Of a stretch of DNA of 64,000 nucleotides, positions 52,842 to 63,726 are shown one piece after another. The DNA is from Stachybotrys elegans (Eukaryota > Ascomycota > Sordariomycetes > Hypocreales > Stachybotryaceae). Positions within the stretch are counted from its first letter, which is position 1; every line of letters starts with the position of its first letter. The position numbers and the translations under genes were made by a program. The stretch spans positions 310,001-374,000 of the forward strand of contig JAGPNK010000013.1 in the NCBI GenBank assembly GCA_020746835.1, given 5' to 3'. The notes beneath the pieces are model-generated. The model was not told where the DNA came from and searched no databases. It was given only the letters and a program-made list of their open reading frames with translations.

Positions 52842-54633
52842 ATGCTGTCCTCAATTGTCCTCGCAGCCCTCGCCGTGGCTCCCGCCCTGGGCGAGGATGT
52901 CCTCTACAGCAAGCGCTTGTCCAAGCGCCAGGACGACAGCACCAGCATGAGTAAGTCTCCGACATATTCCTGCATGTCCAGCAGTTGGCGCAGTTACAAT
53001 GGTCTGCCTGTATCCGTACTGCTCTGTTGATTGCGAGCGCTGGACCCACATCCACTGCCCAGTCCACCCTTCAGAAATCCCATGCGCCAACCGCTAACTA
53101 TGGATTTCAGCGTTCCTTCATATCAACGATGTCCACGCTCACTTGGATGAGTTCGGTTCTTCCGGAACCGACTGCACTCGCCCCGAGCGCGGCTGCTTCG
53201 GCGGTATCGCCCGCATCAAGACGGTGCTGGACGAGCTGAGGGCTGAGCACCCCGAGCACCTCCTCATCAATGCTGGCGATGAGTTCCAGGGCACCCTCTT
53301 CTACTCCTTCTACGGCCCGGAGAAGATTTCCGAGTCGGTCAACCTGCTCGAGTACGACATCATGACCCTGGGCAACCACGAGTGGGATGGTGGTGATGAG
53401 GAGCTTGGCCTCTTCCTCAACAACCTGACCTTCCCTGTCGTCTCCGCCAATGTCATTTCCGAGTATGAGAACCTCCGCAATAACATCAAGAGGTATCACA
53501 TTTTCGAGGAGTACGGCATCGCCGTCATCGGTGTCACCACCGAGACCACCCCCAGTATCTCCAGCGTCGGAGAGTTGACCACCTTCCTCGATCCCATCCC
53601 GGCCGTGCAGGAGGCTGTCTATGAGATCCGCAACACCACCAACATCACCCGCATCGTGGCCCTTACCCACATTGGCTACGATGTCGACCAGAGGCTCGCT
53701 GCTGAGACCGAGGGTATTTCCCTGATCATTGGCGGCCACAGCCACACCCCTCTCGGCAACATCCCCGGCTCTCTGGGCGCCTACCCCACCATTGTCGAGA
53801 ACATCAACGGCGATGAGGTCTTTGTCGTCACCTCCTACCGCTGGGGCGAGTACCTGGGCGAGATCTCCATCACTTTCGATGCCGAGGGCCGTCCCCTGTC
53901 CTACACTGGTGCCCCCATCCACCTGACCAACACTACGGCCCAGGACCCCGAGGTCCAGGCGCTCGTTGACTCGTGGCGCGGCCCCTTTGAGGAGTTTGCT
54001 GCCGAGGTCATTGGCTACACTGAGAATGAGCTCGACCAGACCACCTGCCAGCAGGGCGACTGCCTTCTCGGCCAGGTCATGTCCGACGCTATGCTCGAGT
54101 ACCGTCTCAACCAGACCGCAGGCTCCCCCACCCGCCCCGACTTTGCCTTGATCAACGCTGGCGGTGTCCGCGCTACTATCGACGTGGGCAACATCACCCG
54201 CGGCGAGGTTCTGACCTCTTTCCCCTTCGGCAACGCCATCGTTGAGATCACCCTGACGGGCGCCCAGGTTTGGGATCTGATCGAGGGCGCCGTCTCCCGC
54301 GTCAACCAGGTCAACGGCCGCCCCACCACTTCGTGGTTCCAGGTCTCGGACAACATCCAAGTCATCTACAACCCCGACAACCAGCCCGGCGAGGTCCTCC
54401 GCCGCCTCAATATTGGCGGCGAGCCCGTCGAGGAGGACCGCCAGTACCGCGTCGTGACCCTCGACTTCCTGGCGGGCGGTGGTGACAACTTGTTCACGCC
54501 TACGCGCGACTTTGCCACCCTCGACACCCAGGATGAGGTTCTCGTGGGCTACATCCGTGCCCGCACGCCTCTGACCAACACCCTCCAGCCTCGTGTCACG
54601 GCTCGTTCGTGCCGCAGGCCCACTCGCCTCTAA
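52842..54633 (+). CDS. Secreted 5'-nucleotidase (metallophosphatase), 543 aa
   Basis: Two exons: 52842-52950 and 53111-54633, with a rather long 160-nt intron. Exon 1 encodes the signal peptide (MLSSIVLAALAVAPALG) and a short pro-segment with two Kex2-type pairs (SKR, then SKRQ). The metal site motifs of the calcineurin-like fold are INDVHAH (D43, H45), NAGDEFQ (about 90-96), GNHE (124-127), LTHIGYD and GGHSHTPLG. The C-terminal 5_nucleotid_C domain starts at about 330 and includes INAGGVR and TSFPFGN. The protein ends in basic residues with no hydrophobic tail, so it should be soluble and not GPI-anchored. Expected reaction: dephosphorylation of AMP and other nucleotides outside the cell to nucleoside and phosphate. 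The long minus frame over it is an antisense shadow. Confidence 0.94.
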
Positions 54634-54946
54634 GTGCGTGGTGTAGATGTTAGATGTATTCATGATGTACTGAAATAGACCTTTGCCATCAATGCTTTCT
54701 TTTCTTTTCCTTGTGAATAGTGTCCATCCGGCTGTTAAACTTGGACGAGCTTTATACTGCCCTCCATGAAGTACCGGGTTGACGTGGGGCCACAGTGGAG
54801 GAATTCCGTCATGGTGCCCCGCGCTTGTTGATTGAGGTGCCCCTCCATTCATGCATATTTTGGACCTGAAGGTAAGCTCCCCTTGCTGGTTGCTGCTGCA
54901 CAAATTTCCTCTGTATTCAGTCGCCAGCTTGCATACCACCTACGAC
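54634..54946. other. Intergenic space between tandem genes
   Basis: About 310 bp: the 5'-nucleotidase 3' end and ARMT1-like gene promoter. Nothing else is seen. Confidence 0.5.
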
Positions 54947-56610
54947 ATGGAGTACGATACCAAGACGCGTAAGTCACGCCTTGCATTGCGCAGCCCACGC
55001 TGACAGGACCAGCCGCATCCGAAACGGGGGACAAGGCCTCCTTTGCCAGCATCTCGGTCGGCAGTCGTTGGCCCGTCATTGTGGTAGGTCCGGACGACTA
55101 AACAGCCATGCTTCATAGCTGATTCCAGTAGACGGGCGCCATCGACGATGTCCACAAGGCCATTGGCAAGCTCGACGATGCCGACAAGATCGCCGAGGGC
55201 AAGAAGATCACCGAGCAGCTCGTCGCCCTCAAGTATGAGATGCAGCACAACCGCGAACTCAAGTACGAGCCCCGCCCCCGAATCCTCAAACACGGCCGAT
55301 GCTGATGGGACAGGCGGATTGACGAAGACGGCTTCGAAGACGCCGCTGCCTACAACAAGGAGCTCGAGCAGCGAGGACCCGACGTGCGATGGCACAACGT
55401 GAACTGGCTGTTCTGCGAATGCTACCTCTACAGGTGGGTTGTAACAATTGGCTGTTCGTTCTCGAAGCTCTAGCTCACGATCCAGGCGCATAAACTCCTT
55501 CTTCCAGGCGACGCAGCACTGGAAAGGATACGACGTCTTCGCACGCCAAAAGATCGACACCTTCCGCAGCTCCCGCCCCGCCGTCCTCGAGCTCGCCGCG
55601 CGATACAAGGAGATTATCGAGAAGATCCAGTCGGGCGAAGGCGTGACGCAGAATGAGGAGGCCGAGAAGCTCATCTTCACCGAGATGTTTGAGGTTTGCC
55701 TCTGGGGCAACGCCACCGACCTCTCCCTCCTCACCAACATGTCGTACGAGGACATCCAGAAGCTGCAGGGCGAAAAGGCCCGCAAGGCCGCCGAGCAGAA
55801 CATCCTCGCCAACGACCTACCCGCCGCGTACGAGCTGCTCAAGAAGGCCCAGGCCGAGGGAAAGAAGGAGCGCCAAGTCTCCTTCGTGCTCGACAATGCC
55901 GGCTTCGAGCTCTACGTCGACATGATCCTCGCCGGCTACCTGCTCGCCACGGGCCTCGCCACGCAGGTCATCCTGCGCCCCAAGTCCATCCCCTGGTTCG
56001 TCTCCGACGTCGTGCCCGCCGACTTTAGCGCGCTGCTCAGCGCCGTCGCCAACCCCAGAAAGTTCTTCGAGTCGCAGTCCGAGGACGAGAAGCTGCAGGA
56101 CAAGACGCCCCCGCCACTCTCCGACAAGGAGGAGGAAGACCTCAAATTCCTCTTCCAGCACTGGGCAACGCTGCATGCCGAGGGCCAGTTGACGCTGCGG
56201 CCGAACCGGTACTGGACGGCAGCGGGTAGCTTCTGGCGTTTGCCGGGCGAGGCGCCCGAGCTACATGAGGATCTGAAAGAGGCAGAGCTCGTCATCTTCA
56301 AGGGCGACCTCAACTACCGAAAGCTAGTCGCTGATGTAAGTGCCTCTGTTCAAATATCCTTTCTCCGCTAACAAAGCAGGCTTGGTGGGATCCCACAACA
56401 CCCTTCCAGACGGCCATCGGCCCCATGGGCGCTGGGTCGGGCGTCAACGTGCTTTCTCTGCGCACGTGCAAGGCCGACGTCGTCGTGGGCATTCCTGCTG
56501 GCAAGGATGAGGAGTTGCGCGCGACGGAGGGCGGCGGCGGCGACTCTGGACAGAGGAAGTGGGCTTGGAATGGCAAGTGGGCTGTTGTCCAGCTGTCAAA
56601 GGGAAAATAA
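54947..56610 (+). CDS. ARMT1-like damage-control phosphatase (DUF89), 474 aa
   Basis: Six exons: 54947-54968, 55013-55083, 55132-55262, 55314-55433, 55486-56335 and 56380-56610; all phases agree and sum to 475 codons. The joined N-terminus is MEYDTKTPASETGDKASFAS, and exons 3-5 form LKYEMQHNRELKRIDEDGFED and NWLFCECYLYRRINSFF. The metal-binding core has WGNATDLSLL at about 245-255 and DNAGFELYVDM about 55 residues later, the two hallmarks of DUF89; the lid segment PTTPFQTAIGPMG near the end is also typical. Yeast YMR027W and human ARMT1 are relatives; they hydrolyse sugar phosphates such as fructose 1-phosphate, clearing damaged metabolites. A cytosolic protein is expected. Convergent with the mucin-like gene. 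Confidence 0.93.
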
Positions 56611-56863
56611 TGTGAATGTCTAGATGGTAGAGTGCGATAGACATAGATTAAATACCGAACATGGATTAAGCAGTCCATCAAACCAATGTGGACAGCTTTG
56701 AGCACCCTTGTCCTATAAATCAATTGAGAAGACGGTGTCCGACGTAAGGAAACAAAGATTCAAGAAACTACAAGTGAGTGTTCAAAAGGCCATTCTAGGA
56801 ATGGATACAAGAAGTGAACCATAAATCCCTCCCATTCGCCATCATAGTCAACTCGATCCAATA

Positions 56864-59800
56864 TTAATTCCTACCCAGATTTCGCACCCGTCCATACTTG
56901 ACGCCCTTGCGCCCGTACGTCGGCGGGAGATCCGGATCGTGCGGGTCGTTGTACGCAGGTGGCAGGTCCGTCTCCGTGATGACAAGCGTCGACGTGGCAT
57001 CCGGATAGTCGCCGTTGCCGCGGCTGGTCGTCTGCAGCGTTGTGGGCACGCTGTACGTGAAACCTAAGGCGGAGGAGTCAACGGTGATGGTCGAGGACGT
57101 TTCAAGCCCGTCGATTGATTGCGAGAGGGGGTCATCGTAGGCGGGAGGCAGGGAGCCACTAGGTTCGGGGTAGCCTGGGTAGCCTGGGTCACCGGTGGAC
57201 GTGCCGCTACCGGGGGAGCCATCGGACGTCGCGGTGTTGTCAGGAGGAAGTGGGTAGCCTGTGTCGATTCCAGAAGGGCCCGAGGGGCTGGGGTCACCTG
57301 TGGTAGTGGCGGGGGAACTGTCCGAAGTGTAGCTCAGAGTGTTGCTGGAGGACGGGGCTGGATATTCTCTTGATGTGGAGGGCTGCGAGGGGCCGGGGCC
57401 GCCATCGGATGTAGATGGTGAGCTTGTCGGGCTGGATCCCGGGCCTGAACCGTCGGACGTAGAAGGGTTGCCTGAGTCGCTCGAGCCAGGACCTGAGCCA
57501 CCCGATGTGGGTGGATAGTTTGAAGTGCTGGAGCTGGGCGTTGGGTAGCTCAAGGTGGTCGTCGCGGGCAGCGAGCTTGGCCGGCCGCTAACGCTTGTCA
57601 TGGAGGATGGACCCCCAGGGCCGGTAGAAGTATTACCAGAGCCGCCATCTGTTCCAGAGCTGGGTCCTGATCCGTCACTCGTGGCCCCCGGACCGCTTGG
57701 TGTCGTGGGGCCAGATGGTCCCTGCGAGGAGCTGCTCAGGGGAGGCAACGGATAGTCCTTGGATGTGCTGGGCAACCCGGACTGGCTTGAACCTGTGCCT
57801 GGGCCCGATGGGTTGGGAGACAGAGACACAGAGCTGGGACCGGACGGAAGACCGCCAGCGGAGGAACTGCTGGGTCCCGTTCCTGGGGTTTGAGATCCAG
57901 TGTTTGAACCAGATCCAGAACTGTCACCTGGACCACCAGGCGTAGACGGCCCGGCGCTACGTGAGGAAGTCGTTCCAGGACCAGGAACGGTGTAGTAGGT
58001 TGTTCTGGTCGAGATAGGCCTCGACGTCGGGCCGCCGGGCGAGGAGTTCCCGGCTGTTGATGAACCCGCGTTCGCGCTTGACACCCCAGAGGTTGGGGGA
58101 GAATAGTTACTGGACGTTGTACCGGGCAAACCACCAGAGGAAGCACCGGAGCTCGGCCCTAGATAACCACTCGAAGTCGAGCCACCGGAGCTACCGCCTG
58201 GAGCAGGATAGCCGGGCGTACTGGGGCCGCCCGGGGAGGATTCGGTGCTAGAGCCTGGACCGCCGGGGTTTGATCCCGAGCTGGGGCCGGGGTAGTTGCT
58301 GGAAGCCGAGGCGGACGGGCCACCAGAGTTGGATGCAGTGTTTGTCGCTGAGTTGCCGCTATTGGAGCTCGGTCCCCCGGCTGTAGATGAGCCCGGCAAT
58401 TCTCCAGAGTCGGTGGAGCCCCCGGGGATGGGATAGTACATGGTAGACGAGCCCGAGTTGGAGGATGATGACCCTCCGTTGCCAGCATCTGAAGTGGACG
58501 AGCCAGGTCCATCTGTCGAGCCAGGTCCGCCGGATGCATCAGTCGATGTAGACGCCGGGCCAGAGCTTGGCCCCGTAGGAGAGCCTCCATCGCCAGTAGA
58601 GCTCTGTTCAGTCGGACCACTGGAGGAGCCAGAGCCATCGTCAGAACTTGTCTGCTCCGAGTCGCAAGGAACCCTTGTAGAGGTACTTCCAGAACCGTCG
58701 CTACTTGAGTCTCCTGTGGTCTCTGGAAGCCCGGACGATTCGGTTGATCCAGATCCGGATGGTTGCGGGCTTGTTACAGTAAGCGTTGTAAGACGCGTCG
58801 ATGTGTCTGGGCCGGAAGGGGTTGATGTCTCGCTGGGCCCTCCGGGCGTTGAAGGGCCACCTGCATCGGAGCTAGTGGGGGAGCTTCCCGGAGGCGTGGA
58901 AGGGTAGCCAGTATTGCTTGAACCACCAGGGCCGGTGGAGGAAGCAGAGGGTGCAGATGAGCTCATACCGGAAGAGCCTGGGGCAGACTCAGTCCCGGAG
59001 GCCGAAGTGGGGGTGGAAGCTGGTCCGGTGGTGGAGCTTTGGCCGTTGTCCAATGTGGACGAACCCGGCCCTGAAGTTGTTGAAGGGCTTGTCTCTGGCG
59101 GTCCTGCTGGCGATGAGGCGGAAGAGGATCCGCAATCATACGGGTTGGTGCACGAAGAAGAACCACCTGGTGCCGTAGAGGAACCAGACCCATCAGACGA
59201 ACTCTCTCCTCCGCCTGGAGTTGAGCCTCCGCCGCTGCTGGATGGTATCTGAGGAGGACCAGTGGCAGACGTGGAAGGGCCGCAACCACCCGGTAGAGTA
59301 CAGGGATAAGAGCTGGTGGTAGGACCTGTGCCAGAGCTGGTGGGAGAGGTGTTGCCGTTCCCAGTTGAACTGGGGGCCTGAGAAGTGTCTGGTGACCCTG
59401 TAGATGAATTGCATCCATAGGGGTCGGTGCAAGAAGGGCTAGTATAGGTGGAAGAGCCTGGGGTAGATAGACTGTCCGTGGGCTGAGTATCCGTAGGTTG
59501 GGTGTTGGTCGACGATCCTGGTCCTCCAGACGACGGTCCAGACGACGGTCCAGATGATGGTCCTCCAGACGATGTAGGACCAGCCGAAGAGCAGCCATAT
59601 GGGCCTGAACAAGACGAGGTAGGTCCAGGACCACCGCTAGAACCCGTCCCAGGACCTGTGAGCCCTCCCGAGGACGACGTAGGCACGCCATCAGAGGACG
59701 TCGCAGGACCAGAAGAGCTCTGCGACGCAGACGACCCGCCGTACGGAGTCGACTCCGAAGCAGGGCCAGTCTGGCTCTCGGACGTTTCATACGTGGTGCC

Positions 59801-60052
59801 TGTCTCGGAGCCGCCCGCGCCCGAGGTGCAGATGTACGCCGTGGCCGTGCATGCCGTCAGGGTGTAATCGGCCGAAGAACACTCCGTGACTGTCGTCGTG
59901 ACGGTCACGGTGGTCCCAGCGACGATCGAGGCTCTGCCGTCTGTCAGCCAAAGGAAGGAAAGAAGAAGGGAAATACAGGAAAAGTGCCCGCCAGACGCGA
60001 CACAGAGATTGACTTACCCCAGCCCAAGCAGGACCAAGCGAGCGATGGCCAT
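56864..60052 (-). CDS. Secreted Ser/Gly/Pro/Thr-rich mucin-like protein, 1034 aa
   Basis: Two exons: 60018-60052 and 56864-59933. The acceptor at 59934-59935 is chosen because it gives MAIARLVLLGLGASIVAG, a signal peptide, and keeps frame; the acceptor seven bases earlier would not. After the signal come 30 residues with three cysteines (TECSSADYTLTACTATAYICTSG). The next 850 residues are almost only Ser, Gly, Pro and Thr, with repeated GPSS/GGPG units and at least four Cys pairs of the form C-x2-P-Y/G-x-C (GPYGC, DPYGC, LPGGC, NPYDC). The C-terminal 100 residues are less biased and contain LPPAYDDP, LPPAYNDP and LPPTYG, then a basic tail. No GPI signal. Probably a heavily O-glycosylated wall or extracellular-matrix protein; function unknown. 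Confidence 0.85.
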
Positions 60053-61270
60053 GATTCCGATATAGGTAGCAAACGAAGGTAGGTTGTAAACAAAGCGAAG
60101 GCAGAAAGAGAGCACTAAAGAAGGAAACTGCGTATGCTAGTGTCTCTGTTCGAGATGTGCTGGCCGGAGCAAAAAGAAACAGTCATTGGGCCGACTTTAT
60201 ACTCCTTATCTTCGGGTGGTGACCCCCCTGAAGCGTCGACATCGCACAATACTCGCTGTTGCGGCGCCCTTCGCTTCTCCCCTCGTGGGCGGGGAGATGG
60301 CGCGGGCCGGAAGAGAATCTTGTTTCTCGGGGCTGGGTTCTCTTCGCCACCTTGACACGCCAGCGAGGGCGCTCGTATCCGGCAGGACGTACGCCCGCGG
60401 AAGACACGTGCTCGGTGGTCAAGAACCAGGGCACTCATCAGCTCGTACAGCCGGCGCCACCCAGGGCAGCTAGGTCTGTCGTCGTCGTCAGGACGATGTG
60501 ATGATTTCCCGACGCCACGATGTCTCTGGTTGAGATGAGAGGGAAGCGTATTGCTGCTCATGTGGCGTGGCTGATGCCATCGTGAGAACGGCAGAAGGGA
60601 GGGGGGCAGCATCTGGGGAAACACAAGAGGGACGACAGGACGACTACTTTATATGAGACAGGGACGCAACACTTGTATCGCAACAGAGGAGCGTGAACGG
60701 AGAGGCTTATAGATCAAGGTCTCAGAAAATATGGTTGTGTAGCCAGGAGACAAGCGAGACAGAGACTATTGACCAGCTCGGCAAACGGGAGGGAAAATGG
60801 CATCATGATGAGGCATGCGTGTAACAGATAACTCGAGGTCGCAAGCGACGAGATATACGAGCCAAGATGACAACCACTTATGTTTCTACTGGAACACCGT
60901 GAGGTTCGCGACGGAGATGTCGGAGTAATGTCATCGGGACTTAAATGGGAAGGCGATAGCAGAACCACGGAACACGGCGTCATGGAGCGAAGCACGGCAG
61001 CTGGATGGATCAGGAGAGGTGATTTCCAAGACAAGATGAGATTATGAGACGACAAGCCACGCTCGGCTGGGCTCACCAGGGGTAATCTAAGGAAGCCCAT
61101 TGGGATCGGAAACCAGGTCGAGATTGGATACACGGCTATCTGGGGGATGAAACAAATCTCGCCTCTGCATGGCAAGCAACCGAGTCGTGCAGATCGAGCG
61201 CGGGTGGCGCAGGGCGAGCGCGGGACAGGCCGACGGACGGGGAGCGAGGCTAGAGCCGGCTGGGGGCCAG
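60053..61270. other. Intergenic DNA between tandem minus-strand genes
   Basis: About 1.2 kb. It holds the promoter of the mucin-like gene and the 3' region of the dismutase gene. The 186-codon minus frame at 60714 shows no family features and is not called. Confidence 0.5.
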
Positions 61271-61973
61271 TCATGCGCTGGCCATGCTCTCCTTGAGGAC
61301 CTTGAAGGCATCCTGTGCAGTACCCTTGAAGCGCTCCTCTGCCGTCTTCCAGTTAATGACGGCCCATATGTTGTCAACGTAGGCTGCCTTGCCATTGAGG
61401 TACTGCAAGGCGTTAGCTCTGTACTGACGAGTGGGATGAAGATGGCTATGTACTTACTTGGAGGTAGTAGGCGTGCTCCCACATGTCGATGCCAAAGATG
61501 GGCACCTCGCCTCCGACGACGGGGTCCTGGTCCTTGGTGGTAATGATGCGGAGGGAACGGCCGTCCTTGACGAGCCAACCCCAGCCGCTGCCCTGTATGC
61601 CGAGAAGGGTCTTAGCCATGGCGGCCTTGAAAGCGTCGAAGGTGCCCCAAGTGGCGGCGATCTCAGCCATCAAGGTAGGGGCGCCATCCGGGTTCGCATC
61701 AGCGGAGTCGGCGGGGGCGAGGTTCTGCCAGAAGAGGGAGTGGTTGATGTGGCCTCCGCCATTGAACTTGATGGCGGCCTGGAGAGCAATCTGGGCGGGG
61801 ATGTCGCTGTTGGCGATGGCCGTGGCGTAGCTGCCGATGGCGGCATTGAGGTTGTTGACGTACGTCTGGTGGTGCTTGCTGTGGTGCAGCTCCATGATCT
61901 GGGCGCTGATGGAGGGCTGCAGGGCGTCGTAGGCATACGGCAGCGCCGGGAGCGAGTAGGTAGAGATGGTCAT
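61271..61973 (-). CDS. Mn-type superoxide dismutase, probably cytosolic, 215 aa
   Basis: Two exons: 61458-61973 and 61271-61402. Converts superoxide to peroxide and oxygen. The four metal ligands sit in the usual places: H in MELHHSKHH, H in GGHINHSLFW, and D and H in DMWEHAYY, with GSGWGWLV in between; the intron falls just after AYYLQ and the next exon reads YLNGKAAYVDNIW. I choose the ATG at 61973 (MTISTYSLPALPYAYD), which fits the N-terminus of known cytosolic fungal Mn-SODs. The upstream ATG at 62051 would add 26 residues that lack Arg and so do not look like a mitochondrial presequence; a CATAAA element at about 62073-62080 would put the transcription start near or below it. Length fits the family. 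Confidence 0.92.
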
Positions 61974-62051
61974 GGTGTCTGGGAGCTGCGCGGACCAGCC
62001 GGGAAGTAGAGAGGTGGCAGCGAGGATGCTGCCAATGCCGGGGACCTGCAT

Positions 62052-62779
62052 GGTGGGCGAGAGGAGGCCGGGCTTTATGTAGATATCTTACGGAGGGCGT
62101 AGGCAGGCAGCAATGGACTTCAGGTTAGGGCAAAGTGGACTACGTTGGGGCGGATGCTGATGCAGGTGCCTCCGATGTTCGCCCCTGCTGCGTTGCGCGT
62201 CGTGGATGGGAGGTGCTGCGTGAGGTCTGACGGAGGGAAGGTGGCATGATGCCTCCTTCCCCTGACACCGCCGCTTACTTCATCGGGCCCCTACCAGTGT
62301 ACGTACTTGTACAAAGTACCTTTCCTCCACCCATGCTTCTACCTCCAATTCTTGACTCTCTCGCAAGTACTTGTAACAAGAATAAAAAGCCGAAACAAAA
62401 AACTGAACTTGTGTTGAGCACAGTTAGAATTCATACTCATCGCGATCCGGCGCATGTGATGCTATTCTGATACCTGCTCACGGTCGCATGCCGCAACACA
62501 TCCACCTCAAACTTGCTCAACCCAGCCGCTCGCATCCAATCAGAGCCGTGCATTCCTGTAACTTCTTCCACATTGAGCCAACGCGTATCGCACGAGCAGG
62601 TTCCTGACTATCTTAGCGCTGGAGCGATGGTGATGATGCGCACGTTAGAACCACCCCATGGCGCGTGGGTTATCAAGGTTCTGGTCTAAGTGTGCGCGTG
62701 CTTGGCCATATAAAACCAGCATTCTCGATCCGTCAGGACGTGCTAGTATCTTGTTACTCAATCATTCTACAGAATCATC
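62052..62779. promoter_or_regulatory. Divergent promoter region, dismutase and unknown small gene
   Basis: About 730 bp between head-to-head genes. On the dismutase side a CATAAA element is seen at 62073-62080. On the plus side TATAAAAC at about 62708-62715 lies 65-70 nt before the ATG at 62780, a good TATA box. Confidence 0.5.
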
Positions 62780-63259
62780 ATGTGCGGCCCGGAAAACACA
62801 AACAGACCTCGAGGCGGTGCCATTGTTGCCCTCGGTCCGCCCGGCATACCAGGGCCTCTTCAGCTCGGAGGTGACCTTGCCTTTCATACTCCCGGAAGCC
62901 CTGGGAGTCTGACAGCCAGCCATGCAAGGCTGACTCCCACGAGAGAGTTCAGCCTAGAGGAGCTCCAAGGCCTCCAAGTCGTGATACAGTGAGTCCGAAG
63001 CACCTTCTGATCCGTGCAGAAAGTAACAATTTGTAGTTATAGTGGCGACATGACAAGAAGCGCCGGGGAGTGTGGTCTCTTCCGTCGTCTTGATCTCGAC
63101 GGCGAATACAGTGGAGGCTACATAGAACTTCCTTTGGAAAAGCCTCTATCCTTGGAGGTGGGAAACAACGGCATCATTGGGCGCCGCGTCTCGCTCATCT
63201 CTTCGCAAAGTGTTCTCGCCGAGGGCATTGTTGGATTCAACTACACAAGCACAGCCTAA
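62780..63259 (+). CDS. Unknown small protein, 143 aa
   Basis: Two exons: 62780-62988 and 63037-63259 (donor GTGAGT, acceptor TTGTAG, phase 2); the join reads LQGLQVVIHYSGDMTRSAG. The first 45 residues are Gly/Pro-rich (GGAIVALGPPGIPGPLQLGG), and the second half is beta-strand-like with alternate hydrophobic residues (GGYIELPLEKPLSLEVGNNG). No signal peptide, no cysteine-rich part. A TATA box 65-70 nt upstream, a consensus donor and an unbroken frame across the intron support a real gene. I do not recognise the family. It sits between the dismutase and an oxygenase gene at the window edge. Confidence 0.6.
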
Positions 63260-63726
63260 CTACAAGGCACATTACCGACACGAGTACGGACATGGCAGTC
63301 ATCCAAGGCGTTTCTGGTTTGATAGCATGTTACAATTATCATGGCCTTGTTAGGATATATCACGATAGGGATAAGGGTACGGTGCAGGATGAAGATCGGG
63401 AGGAAGAGTGGCAGATGCCAGGATTGGGCGTAGTGCCAATAGCTCTGGTAACCACAAACAGTCAAAAGAATAGACCAATACGGCAATAAGACAATCTTCA
63501 AGCTTCCTACAAGGAGAGCCCTTCACTTGAGTTCAAGGTGTAAATGCGTTGCAAGAGGCATGATCTCGTACAAGGAGCGAGATGGTGATGTACCCGGCCA
63601 CACCGGGCTGTGACATTTCATAACTCGGTGACATATAGCATACTACGATGAATTGTACTATCAATCGGTATCCTAAGCAATAAGCAAAACCGTCATGCGC
63701 ATTCAACATGGTGATATCAAGCCGCT
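63260..63726. other. Intergenic space between convergent genes
   Basis: About 470 bp. Both 3' ends lie here; nothing else is seen. Confidence 0.5.

Noticed and set aside
53107..54939. 610-codon minus frame
   Set aside because: Exactly antisense to the 5'-nucleotidase; periodic GC bias explains its length, and it lacks a recognisable domain.
60714..61274. 186-codon minus frame between mucin-like and dismutase genes
   Set aside because: No start context, domain or signal; it overlaps the end of the dismutase coding exon by a few bases in another frame.
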